A stretch of DNA of 64,000 bases from Bolinopsis microptera (GCF_026151205.1 NC_087079.1:13286445-13350444); one strand, 5' to 3'. Shown: positions 23,086-36,520, counted from the first letter of the stretch. Numbers and translations are program-made. Notes: generated by a model from the sequence alone, not told the origin.

Positions 23086-23923
23086 TCCTGTAACCTAATT
23101 AGTTAATTAGAGGTTAATTACATTAACATAGTTATTGTTACTTGATTGGTTAATTAATGTAGAATAAACAATTTCTTGGGACAGGATTCGCGAATTGTTA
23201 AAGTCATGTTTACTGTTTTGCGATGTTAAACGTGATTTAAATGGTAGGATATTATTTTAAGTAACTGCAAAAATGTGCTGAAAGGGCGCTATTTAGAAGT
23301 ATTACTTTTGTTATTTATTCGAATAATTACCTGAAATACCTAAAGCTACTGAAATATTTCACTAATAACGAACAAATTTAAGAATAATTTTAGTTGATTA
23401 TTATGCTATTTTCGTATGTTGCTTTCTTTGGATTAAAACAACTCTGATGTAATAAAATCTGATTTTAATATATTTGATAGCATGATAATAATTAAACTGT
23501 ACATATTATTCAAGATAAATTTCAAAACCGGGGAACAAACACTCATATTTCTCACTAAACTTAACTCATAATAAAGGGAACATTGAATGGTTGAGTATTA
23601 AAATAAGCGAAGGACCCGCTCATTTAGTAGTCCAGAAGACTGGTTCCTTTTATCTAGCCTCACCACATGGAGTCCTTCTATTCTTACATTTTTGTGGATC
23701 CTTACTCAATACCCACAAAAGTTAGGATCAGAGAAATCTGGGATTATAAGTCACACAATAGATGTGTGGTAGTGGTAACTATATCACCGTGGTTTAAATT
23801 GTGGTTATTCCGTTGGTTAATTTCTTATAGTGCATCACTCCAAGGATCCACCGTTGGGTAATTGTGCATTGTGCAATGTGCCAGGAGGAATAACATGTGC
23901 AATGGTAGTTATGTAGTTCCCAA

Positions 23924-24115
23924 CTAGTAACCAGTCAGTAACCAGTCAATAACCAGTCAGTAACCAGTCAGTAACCAGTCAGTAACCAGTCAGTAACCAG
24001 TCAGTTACCAGTCAGTAACCAGTCAGTAACCAGTCAGTAATTAGTCAGTAACCAGTCAGTAACCAGTCAGTAACCAGTCAGTAACCAGTCAGTAACCAGT
24101 CAGTAACCAGTCAGG
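23924..24115 (-). repeat. 11 bp minisatellite array 2 (same unit as array 1)
   Basis: About 17 copies of CAGTCAGTAAC, 1.55 kb from array 1. On the minus strand it begins immediately after AAAAG|GTACC, a plausible 5' splice site at 24119/24118. Confidence 0.95.
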
Positions 24116-24118
24116 TAC

Positions 24119-24270
24119 CTTTTCTCCAGTACAATCATAAATAATCCAACCATGTTTAAATAAATAGTTATGTACGTGGTGGAACATGTCTTTTGTTGCA
24201 GTAAAAGTGCGATATGGTATGTAGTTCGGTACTCCGTACGTGATCACTGATAAAGTGTACGTGATCACAT
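24119..24270 (-). other. possible upstream exon of the three-exon gene
   Basis: Weak candidate. The minus strand is open and ends GGAGAAAAG|GTACCTG just before array 2. It could be a 5' UTR exon, since its phase (0) does not match the first coding exon. The upstream part repeats TGATCACGTA three or four times (24230-24300), which could be promoter sequence. Confidence 0.25.
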
Positions 24271-25390
24271 GGTACGATACGTGATCAAGTATACGGGATG
24301 ATGTCATATTGGTTTCTGATCTAATATTTACACTGTTTATAACGGACTAGCTGCTCAAACCTTTGTTTTAAATCTGATGTCTTTTAAGATTCGATTATCA
24401 AGTTTGTCAATGACTGACCTATTTGTTATGAATTATTCACCTGTAACCGATGTTTGTTGTAAGATTCTGATTTATATTTTATCACTAATGAATATTGATA
24501 TGCTGTCTATCAACATATCCAAAATGAAGAACTACCTAATATTATGCAGAGTACAGACCGATTTATAAGTTATCTGGCAAACGTCTACATATAAGCAATA
24601 AGCATGCGTAACCAACGGATCAGATGATGTTTAATTCAAACTGTATGAAAATGAAAATCTTCAGGAGAAATGCATTTTTGTTTATGATCTGATGGGTATT
24701 ATAAAGCGGTTACCAACTAACTCATTTACAATTGGTCAGCTTTCTATAAGGTATTAATATCCATTTCAATAGAACATTTTATGATTAATTCAAACTGTAC
24801 AAGATAAAAATACCAGTCCAGAAATGCTTCTTTTTGTTTGGGGAATCTGAAAAGTCTGCTGCAATGCTGTAATGGGCAGCTCAAAAGCTATATATATACC
24901 CTACTTTTATTTTCTGATCATAAATCTGTGCAGCATCTACCATCGTCGCCAGTATTGAATCTTAGATAGTCTCGCTTTTCTCTGGAGTTAGGAGTAATAC
25001 CAAATCAAAGCTCCTGCAACTGCCAGTGAAATCAATCTGGTATGGAAGGAAGAACTAGAGGACTCATATTTATCCAGATCAGGTCAGAAATGATGCCAAT
25101 TTTTCACACTTTAATAATTTATGGCGATGAATTATCGTCTTACTTTATTCATTACAGCGACTTAACTTAGCATTTGCTAGGGTTTTCAGAATAACCATGT
25201 AGTACACGTAATAACGTCCTCTCTATTTGATATGTATTTAAATAAATCCTCACTGTTCTCGACACACTATCGTTTAAGATGGTTTGGCTAAGAGAAGTTA
25301 AAATAGTTCGCTGCGAATCAGCAAAAAATCTGTCAGCCAGTTCAAAATGGCCGTTTAATAAACACCATGTAAGTTCAGTCTACAATAAGA

Positions 25391-28300
25391 TCAGTCTACA
25401 ATAGTGAGGGGTTCTAAAGGAGTAGCTGGAGTCCAGGTATCAGTGTTCTGAACATCCTGTATATCTTGTAGTGTGTGCCTGTTCCTCCATTTAATGGTTC
25501 CCTCTGGTACACTGAAAATATTGGTCTTTCAGTTTTATTGCAACATTCAAATCGATACTAAAATTTGTAATATTCCCAGATATTTCAGGAAATAGTAGAT
25601 TCGATCATATAATATTAGGTTTTTTGGTTTCATTTCATTTCAAGATTAAACTTGAAGTAAAGTAGCATACCATGTACCTTGTTATGTCCTCTATTACCAA
25701 AGTAAGTAAAGAAGTAGAAGGTAAAGAAGTAGAATGTAGTGTATACACCCAATTCTTACATTATTCAATGTCATTACAACTTTATATTGCAAAGGCAGAG
25801 AGCAGTGGGCTTATACACCATTAAGACTTTTGACTTTAAAAACAACTTGTACAGAAGTGAAGTTTCTTGCACCATCTTGGAATTATTTGAAACGTATTCA
25901 TACATCATACAGGTGCAATTCTTCCAAGAATGATCCCGACCATATTTGACAAAAACCTGATCATCTAGATTCTTCAGATGTGGTATTAAGGAAATCGTAA
26001 CAGTAAGACGACCACAACACCCGATCCAAAGAAGGACCTTTACCGATTGTTGAAGTTCGACATCTAGCGTCATCTAGCGTGAAATGACGCTAGATGATGC
26101 TAGATGCTAGATCAAGATGACAGCGCTAGATGTCGCCCACAAAAAGGCCAGAAATTCTGTGCAAATAGCGCTAACTGTCGCCTGGCGACAGTGTCTAGCG
26201 TCATTTCACGCTAGATGACGCTATCTAGCGCTAGTTCGCGACATTGAAAAGGTGCCACGCTATTGGCGACATTGTCGCTAATTGTCGCTATCTAGTGTCA
26301 TCTAGCGTCATCTAGCGTCATCTAGCATCATCTAGCGTCAATTCACGCTAGATGACGCTAAAATACGCTAGATGTCGAATTTCAACAATCGGTAAAGGTC
26401 CCCAAAGAATTGATTTAGATGCATCCCGTATTTCTTACCGACAATATTGGACAATTGCAAAAGGTATGGCCGCTGACCAGCAAACTAAATTGAACAATTC
26501 ATTTTGGACACAAAAGGTAATTACATCAAATTAATCGTCTAATCATTAAACATTTTTTCTTATTGATGATCTTAATATCTAGATAAAGTTGCACCTGGTA
26601 TATTTTTGGTCTGGATGATGGCCTACGTAAGATACATAATGACAATAAATTCCAGACATTCTTAAAGAATGGTGTCATATTTAAGTAATCAATAGAAATG
26701 ACGTTTTAGGATATAATAAATTAATGAAGCATATAAAACCAGACGACACCACAAATTTGAGCATTCACATCTCCAAACCTCGGCCCATTTCGAAACTTTT
26801 AGATTGTTATTCTTGTTCGTGTTGTTAAGATGAAGCAGATACCAGGACTACTCAGTCTGTTAAACATCAATTTGAGGCTACTTTGTGAAAGGTAAGAAAA
26901 AAAAACTATGCCGTCATTTGACAAAGTACTCGGTTTAGTCTTTAAAAATGATTTAAGAGCTGATACCTGATATTGAGAAAGATATGGTTATTTTAATTAG
27001 CAGATCGTTCATTCTTACACAATGAAGTCAATTCCAAAATGTCAAATATCGCAGTAAACATATCAAAAAACAGCAAAACTTAACTTTTGACTTGCAATTG
27101 TGTAGCCACAATTTGCCACATAATTGTTAAGTTACAGCACAAGGCGACAAAAAGTGGCTGACCAAAAACTGCGTTTCTGTCAATACTACGACCACTTTTA
27201 CAAGTTCAAACCAGGAAGTTTTAAAAAGCAACAAACTTTCTCAAATTTGAAGCAAAACAGTGCAAAGCATCTAAGTATATACTATATATTCGCAGGAGAC
27301 ATGTAAAACTTGTACTATAGTGAGAATAACTGAATGACACGTTTCACAACAGAGCAAATCTTATTTAACGAAGGCAGGGGGTCATTACAATTTTCTAGCC
27401 AGCTATGATAATATGCACGCATATATATATAATACAAGGATACTGATTATAGCTACTTTGCCAGTTAATGCGCATCTTATAGCTTTATAGGTTGTGGGAC
27501 ACTTATTATTGTGAAACAACCTCTTTGGATTGGAGTAGAACTTGTCAACTATATTTATACTTTAATTAATGCGTAAATAATCGGCAGTTTTCTTGAGCGT
27601 CATCTGTTTTATTTGTTTTATAGTTTTCTGATTAGTGGTGCATGATGAAAGTGCATGCATCTTACTATATAGTTCCTTCTAGTAGTGCTGAAGTTATTGT
27701 TAAACAAAACATGACCTGGGTTTTGATTAGAGTGATTTTGTCTCTGTTCTAGAAGGAATCTAGCACGCCCCATGATTTGGTGCGCGTTTTTCTATATTTT
27801 TGTTTAATTTAGATTGTTACAATGCTCACTGTTCTGAAGACATTGTTTTCTTTGCTTCATCGGATCCATCTTAATTCCTACCAATCTCTATATCAGGATA
27901 TTACACGATCTCTATAACATCATCCCGCTAAATTAAGTGCTTTTATTCGTTATTGTATGCCGTAGTAATTGGAAAAACACCCATTCCAGAGAGATGCTCA
28001 TTCCAGAGCATGCGGGAGATTTGTGCACTATTGTTCAAGGGAGATACCACTTGGCCGGTTCTGCGGATCAACGAACCAAGTCCTGCAACTGTGTCTTCCT
28101 AATAGTAAAATAATAATAGTAAATAGATGATCGGATACCCGATTCCTGGTTTCACTGCCCAGATTAACTGCACAACCATCATTCCACGTCTGTGAAAAAC
28201 CTCTGCTCACTATCTAGTTACTAATCTACTAACTGTTATCGTACGAGTTTAGCAGTTGGTTAAAGTGATATTACGTAGCGAGGGGGAGGATATTTCTAGA

Positions 28301-31300
28301 ATGTTACAATGGGTAATTGGTTGGATATTTAGGTGGAGTCAGGATAATCTTGTGATTATTGGCCCCTCCCTTATGGTTTTATTGGCAATTTGGCACGGTA
28401 TAATAAAGCTAATTTACTTTTTGAAAGTCATAATTTGCTTATGTGCTTTTTAGTTTGTCAATATGAAAGGATTAACGTAAACAGGGAATGCTGGACCATA
28501 ATCACCATTTCTTTAACAAGTAAGTTCTTTAACAGTTTAACAAGTATCAACTCATTTTGGAGGCTGTCTTCATAAGTAATAATTTCTATAAGTTACGGTG
28601 AGAATTCCTTTTCTCAAGGTTTCTGTCTGATACTGCTTAGCTAGTTAAAAGTTATACACGTCCATTTATTCCTTCTATGTGAAGAAATATACTATTTCTC
28701 CTGGTAATATACTATTTCTCCTACCTTAATGTGGGAGGTGCACTAAAAATGCACTATTTCTCCTACCTTAAAGTGGGAGGTGCACTAGAAATACACTATT
28801 TCTCCTACCTTAAAGTGGGAGGTGCACTAAAAATGCACTATTTCTCCTACCTTAAAGTGGGAGGTGCACTAGAAATACACTATTTCTCCTACCTTAAAGT
28901 GGGAGGTGCACTAGAAATGCACTATTTATCCTACCTTAAAGTGGGAGGTGCACTAGAAATGGCCCGACTCTCCACGCTTCCCTCCACCTTGTTGAAGTAG
29001 CCGGGCGCATACTCTGGTGCTTTATACGACTTGTCCCCCGGGCTTGCAAGTCCTATCCCGTTCCTGGTGTTCGTTGCTGAAACAAACTGTCTTGTTAGAT
29101 GTTGAATATGGTAGGGTGTTCTTTGCGAATATGTGGTCTTTGGGTACAATCACAACAATTATTATTATTCCATTAATGGTTGTTGATTTCTTTTGAAAAA
29201 ACATAAGCATCAGCAGTTGTCAATCACTGAATTTTTTGAGATCCACTAATTCAGGATTCAGGTTATTTTATTATACTGTAACCAGTAATCCCTCCGCACC
29301 AGAAATTAAACTTGGGCTGTTAGATCTTACGTTAGTTTTAAGCAGACACTAAAAAATCATCACTTTAAATAAAAGGGCGTTTTTGTCAGAAAAAAACTTC
29401 AAAATCACGTTTAAATATCATGCACAAATTTAATCAATACATTGGTGATTATATTCAATGAATAACATTCATGCATAATTCATGCGCATAATTATTCATG
29501 CGTTGTCACAGCACATCAACTCACGACTTCGCTTTTGTTTTATATCATCGTGAGGGAAAACACTGCTCCGCTTCAAGTGATCGTATCGGTGAGATACCCT
29601 AATGGTGAAATGTGAGTTGTGCGGCACGACCAACTTGTGCGGCAACTTGTGCGGTACGACCAACTTGTTTATAACCGTTTGTTTGACGGTAGCGAACAGT
29701 TTCAACCGTGCTTTTCTCGTGATAGTGTTTGGGAAAGTTAGAAACCTTGCCGTCAGTACCTCGAGCTGTACTTTCATGCACTAATGATAGAGTGAGTGAC
29801 GTTGCTTTGTTATACAACTGTTATATAACTGATCAGTTTCAAGTGTGCGATCATCGTACTTAATTCAAGCATGGCACTCTATTTAAGAAATGATTGCTTT
29901 GTAACTTGCCAAACGAACAATTGTTTATTATTGATTGTCACCGAACTGCTCGAAAATCAGCCGAAAATATCTGCGGCAGCGATTGTGAAGCAAAGCTCAA
30001 AGCAAGAGAGCCCCGGAAAGAGAAAGTGCATTAGAAGTAGAAACTACTGTTGTTAAGCAATTGTGGACGCCGATGTGAGAAAGAAATGAAACTGCTTGCT
30101 ACTAAAAACAAAATAATGGAAATGAAAACCACTAGTCTCAACTTTTAAAAAGCATTTACATTCAGCTATCGTGGTTTGTAGAAGTTTAAACTTAAAGAAG
30201 TTTTGAAGGAATATCTGAAATGATAATATTGTTGGAGCCACTTGTAACCACCTGTAACCCCCTGTAACCACCTGTAACCATCTGTAACACCTGTAACCAC
30301 CTGTAACCACTTGTAACCACCTGTAACCATCTGTAACCACCTGTAACCACCTGTAACGAGTCTGTAACTACCTGTAACCATCTGTTACACCTGTAACACC
30401 TGTAACCATCTGTAACACCTGTAACGACCTGTAACGACCTGTAACCATCTGTAACCACCTGTAACCACCTGTAACCACCTGTAACCACTTGTAACCACCT
30501 GTAACCATCTGTAACACCTGTAACGACCTGTAACGACCTGTAACGACCTGTAACGACCTGTAACCATCTGTAACCACCTGTAACCACCTGTAACCACCTG
30601 TAACCATCTGTAACCACCTGTTACCATCTGTAACGACATGTAACGGCCTGTAACACCTGTAAACACTTGTAACCACTTGTCACCTCGTGTAACACCTGTA
30701 ACAACCTGTAACACCTGTAACGACCTGTAACACCTGTAACCATCTGTAACACCTGTAACCATCTGTAACACCTGTAACGACCTGTAACGACCTGTAACCA
30801 TCTGTAACCACCTGTAACCACCTGTAACCATCTGTAACCACCTGTAACCATCTGTAACCACCTGTTACCATCTGTAACGACATGTAACGGCCTGTAACAC
30901 CTGTAACCACTTGTAACCACTTGTCACCTCATGTAACGACCTATAACCATCTGTAACCACCTGTAACTACCTTAACGACCTGTAACCACCTGTAACTACC
31001 TGTAACTACCTGTAACACCTGTAACACCTGTAACTACCTTAACGACCTGTAACGACCTGTAACGACCTGTAACGACCTGTAACGACCTGTAACGACCTGT
31101 AACGACCTGTAACGACCTGATCCTCTCTTCACTGAAGAGATAAGTAAGTCTCATTATGTTTAACTTTAATGTTTAACAAATTACCTGTGTTCAAGCTGTG
31201 GTGTTCCGTCTCTGCTCACCATATTAGTTTTATCTTGATACCCCAACCGTTTGTGCCTTGTGTAGTCAGGGAAATGACGTCTTCCTGCATCTGAACAGGG

Positions 31301-33587
31301 ATCATCGGTTAGAATAAAAATTATTTAATAGTTAATTAAGCCAATTATTTAAAAATGATAGAGGAGAGATTAATGTATTAATAGAAGTGTAGAATGTAGA
31401 TAGATAAGAAAGTGCATGTAAGAAGGTATGTGTAAATGAGTGCCGTCCCTGACGAGCACAAGTCATTGTTGAAATTATTAATTTTTGACTTTTGACGTAG
31501 AATGAAAATTTTCCTCAATCATTTAAATTGGAAAACAATACGTATCAAATTTAGTATCTACGTATTGTAAAAGCAATATCTCTGTACTTCGTTTATTTTG
31601 AATTGCTGGCGTCTTGCAATACGTAACACCTAGGTGCTAGAGTCTGCTAAATGTAGTCTGGGTGTGGTATGATGTGTTTAACAACTTTTCAAGATCAAGA
31701 GTGCGACCCATTGTGTCGCGTTGAAGAGATTCCAATACGCCATTTCTATTTCCGAAAATTTGACGTATTTAGCAAAAACTATGTGTTACTCACACCTGGC
31801 AAAAAATCAAAGTGCGTGAAGACCGTAGGTTTTATTCATAGAACTTTTTATTAATAAATACTTATTCTGGATCATTATGATAATACAAATTACGTAACTT
31901 TCTCTTTTGATAAATATATCCACTTTAGTTTACAGATATATCACATATAAGTGGTGAATAACTGATAAGTGTTGCTCACGCCCAGAAAACCATTAAATGG
32001 ATGAATCTTGAAAAGTAAAGACGTAAATCTTATATATAGAATTTTATATCCGGATATTGCATAGAATTTTTCATTAGTATATAAAGACTTATTTTGGGTA
32101 ATAATGTCATTTTCACTTTTGATTGAAATTCTAGACAGCTACACTCTGGCATACATTTTATTTGGTGTAAGGTCAAATTTTAGTTCCTTCGCCAACCACG
32201 AAATATTCTTTTATTATCCCCTTTCAAAGAAAGAGTCTTCGTTATATCGATTTTGTTAATACACTTGTGACTCTTCTTGTGGTTGTCACGTGTTAGAATA
32301 TTGAATATTAATTTATACCTTTCAAACATATTGATTACTGCAATAAAAAGGGGATAGGATAAATATTGTTGGCTATTTAGGACTTTTTACTTGTAAAATC
32401 TAACTTCTTCAAATGGTATAATTGGCATTATACTGTCTATAAAATAAGTTTGAAATTAACAATATAATAAAACAAATATAATAATAAAACAAATATTTAT
32501 TTTTACGGCACAATCAAACAATATCAATAATAAATAAATCAGGGGAGGTTTGAAGAGGTTTCAAGTGCCGAAGGCCACTGCTTATCTTTAGGATTTGAGA
32601 GTGACCTGTGCTTGAAACCCCCTCAACCATCCACTACGTCAATATACTAATTACAGTATACAAATATAGAAAAATATAATAATCTTAAATTACTTATTGG
32701 TTTAGTTTGGTGACAAAGGAGAGCCCAGTTGAGTTTTAGTTTAGCTTTAGGTTTTGAATCACAGTTTAAAAGGTTAGCCATGTTTCATGGCAGAGAGAGA
32801 TATCATGTGTGCATAGCCGTACCGGATGTAGAGTTTGAGATATAATATAGATTAGTTACCATGTATTAGGGTCATCTCGATTTTGGAGGGATAGCAAGTG
32901 CTTTTTAAGGTTAGATTTAATAACACCTGACGAAGCTGATAAGTCTGAATTCTTGGAAGAACCCGGGATTATCAACCCATCTACATTAGCATCACATATT
33001 TCGAATACATAGGGGCTGACACAACATATAAATGAGACTCCTAATAACAGTCTGAGCTACTAATTATAACCTTCCGTCTGGAATTTGGTAGTGGAATTGT
33101 GACTTGGTTTTTTGAAACTGCTAATTTTCGATTTTTAATGAGAGTTTGATACACTTAATTTTTCTGTTGCTTTCAGGCCTATACTTACAAGAACTGAATT
33201 AAAAGTTCAAGCAATAATTATTTTTCCCGTTCTACAATTTTAAAATCTGGGCGCATTTCTGGGTCCCACACTCTCAGGTGACTTGCCCACCCACTCACAT
33301 TGTAGATCGACAGGTTCAGGATGCCAAACCATAGCGTTCCTCGTCCCCGAACCAGGTCCACTTGGATATGAAAATACTTCATTGCCCTGAAAAGAAGACA
33401 TGTTAAAGTTTGCTCCAGTTTCAGAGATCATCAAACTATGAAGATTACAAAGAATTGTGACAGAATATGTGTAAGCATTTACCTCTTCTCGCTTCAAGTC
33501 TATTCGTCTTCGGAACAAGTTATCATGTAGACCAAATATCCTGGTATCCTGGCCAGAATTCTTGTTCATTACCCCCATTGTGGACAT
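25391..33587 (-). CDS. unrecognised multi-exon protein, about 190-206 aa
   Basis: Model (minus): join of 33483-33587, 33299-33386, 31185-31290, 28935-29120 (or 29090) and 25391-25511. Phases 0, 1, 2, 2 agree at every junction. Donors: GAG|GTAAAT, CAAT|GTGAGT, ACAG|GTAATT, TTAAG|GTAGGA. Acceptors: CTTTTCAG, CTGTTCAG, an uncertain one, ATTTTCAG. An optional 15 nt microexon at 31117-31131 keeps the frame. The protein starts MSTMGVMNKN, has a basic segment IFGLHDNLFRRR, Pro/Gly segments (SYPSGPGSGTRN, LASPGDKSYKAPEY) and ends TWTPATPLEPLTIVD. No signal peptide, membrane helix or domain I recognise; the soluble, Pro/Tyr/Arg-rich style recalls small axonemal proteins, but that is only an impression. 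The 96 nt first intron is itself open, so intron retention would not break the frame. Introns carry minisatellites and a MITE. Confidence 0.6.
26034..26401. mobile_element. 368 bp MITE with 8 bp target duplication (hAT-like)
   Basis: Perfect 8 bp direct repeats CCAAAGAA flank it (26026-26033 and 26402-26409). The ends are inverted repeats of about 36 bp starting GGACCTTTACCGATTG with one mismatch. The interior is a mass of direct and inverted copies of CATCTAGCGT, so the whole element can fold. An 8 bp TSD is typical of hAT transposons. No coding capacity. It lies in the last intron of the multi-exon minus-strand gene. Confidence 0.88.
28688..28962 (-). repeat. 42 bp tandem array containing an exon end and its donor
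   Basis: About six copies. On the minus strand each carries TTTCTAGTGCACCTCCCACT, then TTAAG|GTAGGA, which is the last coding part and 5' splice site of the exon ending at 28935. The first donor is the real one; the remaining copies lie in the following intron. Confidence 0.92.
29480..30232. other. stretch of unclear origin inside a long intron
   Basis: Slightly GC-richer than its surroundings, with open frames of 60-93 codons on both strands and tandem CGACCAACTTGTGCGG-like words at 29627-29667. No splice-consistent exon or known motif found; possibly an old repeat. Confidence 0.3.
30241..31116 (-). repeat. 9-10 bp minisatellite (CCTGTAACCA and variants)
   Basis: About 90 units, mainly CCTGTAACCA, CCTGTAACGA and CCTGTAACA. 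On the minus strand it begins right after GGATCAG|GTCGTTACAG, at the possible microexon 31117-31131. The several open frames it creates (VTGGYRWLQ-type) are by-products. Confidence 0.95.
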
Positions 33588-33903
33588 CTTTAGGTTCTAG
33601 TTAACATAAGGAGTGGTGAATAGATCATAATCTTATCCACAAGTAAAATTGAAGCACTGAGTATAAAGAGTCGGTGTCATCATTCCGTGAGTTATAAAAA
33701 CACACCCAAAGGAAAATATAGTTACAAACTGAGCTACCTACACGCTACACCAGTGAATCTTGGTCACAGGCTTGAGTCTCTAACAGGTCCCTAATAGGTT
33801 CTTCCCAAATTGACCCACTGCCCAAAAGTCCAGGACTCTTAAATGTGATTTATAAATTTTTCAGATATTTCCAAAATCGCGTCACATATAAATGGCTTAG
33901 TAG

Positions 33904-34100
33904 CAGTGGCGCTGACCCCGCCGTGGGCAATGTGAGTGGCCAAGGTCGTTTGAATGTAGGGAAATTTAAAAAAACTTAACTGAGGTACTAGCAAAACTGT
34001 GCGTTTTGCTCTAGAAACACTCAGCCTATCCTCTAAAATCACCTAATTTTTTCAATTTTAAGAGGGGTGGGGGATGCCAACAGGCAACGTTACGCCACTG
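33904..34100. mobile_element. possible 197 bp MITE
   Basis: The ends CAGTGGCG and CGCCACTG are inverted. The flanking 8-mers CTTAGTAG and GTTGGTAG match at 6 of 8 positions, compatible with a decayed 8 bp duplication. It lies about 300 bp upstream of the first coding exon at 33587. Confidence 0.35.
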
Positions 34101-36520
34101 GTTGGTAGAGTTGAAAATATCAACAGTCGACTCTGTCAGATGTGTATAGGTTATACGTGGTTCAGTAATATTGCACTTTGTCTGTTGAAGTGAAGCGATT
34201 GATAAGTATGGCTCAGGGATTTGTCGATCACCCACCACAATTAAAGGAAAAAAGAGAGTCGAAGAAAGAAGGAAAACAACAATTTTATCGATTATGCTGT
34301 TAAATTGTAAATTGTTTGGAACAACAATCTGAACTATTATCTAGAGGTCTGATCAATGAAATCCGTTAACAGCGAGTTTGAACAATTCGAAACAGGCACA
34401 AATCACAAAATACTGAGTATGATGGTGTAAAAGTTTCACAGGCGATCATATTTATACGACTTCTGAATGTGCATATAAGGAAGCAAAACAATGGAATCAC
34501 GTTTAGTAGTTAAACGCGGACGCTCGATTTTGATAATATTTCAAAATCTGTAAAAATTGCGCGGCGTAAATGGTAAATTATTTCATACTTACAGCTAAGC
34601 ATGCGGGCATGCCTTACGTCTCTTAATAAATCAGAATATAAATCCAAATCATTGTTTATCATTATTTTATTACTATTTATTATTATTGTATTTGAAATAA
34701 AAATACATTATTTATTTAACATAAATTCAAATAATATTTAAATTTATGTTGATTATTATAATTAAAGCCGCGCAATGACAGCTAAATAATTAATGGCGTT
34801 CCTGTTTGCGCGTATACAAAATTAGCACATTCCTCCGCAATCCAACTAACGGACCAATCACAACCCAGGCCTTGTTTGAAACCGAAAAAGTGGGTACTTG
34901 ATAAGCGATGTCCTTTTGAAACCTAATAACTCCTCTGCCTCGAAGTCGAATGATTAATGAACATAGTCTCAATCCTAACTACGACTAATCTTATAAATTT
35001 GCCTATAACTAATGACTGTCTTGTACCTGGTAAAAGAAAGCATCAGAATATGGATCTCAAGTTTCCAAGAAGCCTAGTTGATTCAGTCCTTTCTAAATCT
35101 AAGTACGCTGTTTCACGTCATTTTAAGTCGAATTTGAACCTAATCTTTGTCTTAACCTAATTATTGTTTCACGTTGCTTATTAAATAACATGAATACAGC
35201 AGTCACTGTCACGTAAGTTGACTCTCCGTGTCTTATCTGTAACCAGTCTGCACTCCGTCACACGCTTTGTATCCAAATGAATTATCTGAAAGTGACTTCA
35301 AATTTGACGTTCGTGTGGCTTATTTAAAGGTGACACGTTAGAATTTGTGGCTTGAGAATTTGTCCGTATAAGTCCGCTCATGGTCGTGTCCTGCTAGTTC
35401 ATGGCCAGATATCATTTATCGACCATATATGGCGACTTTTACAGTTATAACAGTGATTAATCTGAAAGTTGTTTTTATCACCTTTGAAGAGACGAAGGGA
35501 TACAAAAGATGGAAATGATACTATTAAATTTCATTCTGTCGAGTTGTAATTGGATGGTTCTAAAAGCTTTTTAATAATTTATATCAGTCCTTGGAGTTCA
35601 AGGCTGTTCCTCTTGATAATTAAAGCCGTACTTTTGTAATTTACTTACATGATAACTATCTGAACTATTGGACCAAATTTACCAGCATTTTTTATTGATA
35701 CTCCCTAACCCCCTACAATTCGGTTGCAAGTTGTTTGGCATCATTACTTCCCAGCAAGATAATTCGTTTATCGCATGACATGTCTAAATTTCGTCTAAAC
35801 GCTGCCGAATTTAACAATAACCGTAGTTCCACTACTCTCGTCACAGATTCACGTCATGTTTACCCTGATTTGACCACCGAACCACGTTTATCAATTAGTT
35901 CAGAACACACAATCTGGTTTATGGTTTGGGCTGATGGTTTTATCCCAATAAGCGCGGTTAATTTATACCCGTCGTTCATTAATGATACTCGCCGTCCAAT
36001 AATTAATAAGCCAATTAGCGAGCGTTAGTAATTGGCTCACTAGTAGCGTAATGATTAAATAAATTCAACCCAATTTATTTTCCTAATTATCCTCGTTTGG
36101 TTGTCGTTGTCTTTGACCATTGGGTGGAGCATTGAGGTTTTATCAATAAATCCATCAGAGTAGATAAAATGGTGAGCGTCACTTCCTTTTTAATCAGATT
36201 TAAACATAATCAAATTAAAAGTCGGTGCAGTGTGATTTTTATCTGGTAATATGTCAAATAAGTTAGTATTTAGCCCAGATATAACCTATTCACGGTTCCC
36301 ATGGAAACGCATTATTTTAGGTGGTCCATTTCCAACGCTCACTGCATTCATCACCACTCCAACTCTCAGTTCACTGATTTGCTCATAATCTTACGTACAT
36401 ACTATTTCATTTTTAATTGCCTAATCGCAGTTTTGTTATTACAGAACGAGGGGAAGATTTGCCTTATATAAGTATAACGATAGGAAACGACGCAAATTGT
36501 GTTAGGATGTGATCTATCAA
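34101..36520. other. gene-less AT-rich stretch
   Basis: No exon, RNA gene or repeat array that I can support. It lies between the multi-exon minus-strand gene and the divergent promoter and may hold its 5' UTR intron. Confidence 0.45.

Noticed and set aside
24990-25080. Minus-strand frame ending LISLAVAGALIWYYS, resembling a membrane tail
   Set aside because: A stop lies just upstream and there is no AG acceptor between the stop and the frame.
28028-28210. Possible minus-strand exons around ACAG sites at about 28090 and 28185
   Set aside because: Phases and peptide quality do not fit the gene model and the donors are weak.
30053-30920. ORFs of VTGGYRWLQ-type repeats
   Set aside because: Frames shift among units of a 9-10 bp minisatellite; low-complexity artefact within an intron.
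22000-31116. Repeat arrays as possible CRISPR
   Set aside because: Units are 9-42 bp head-to-tail with no unique spacers and no cas genes, in intron-containing eukaryotic DNA.
33240-33298. Extension of exon 2 of the multi-exon gene to its own stop
   Set aside because: CAAT|GTGAGT is a strong donor and the next exon matches in phase; kept only as a possible alternative 3' end.
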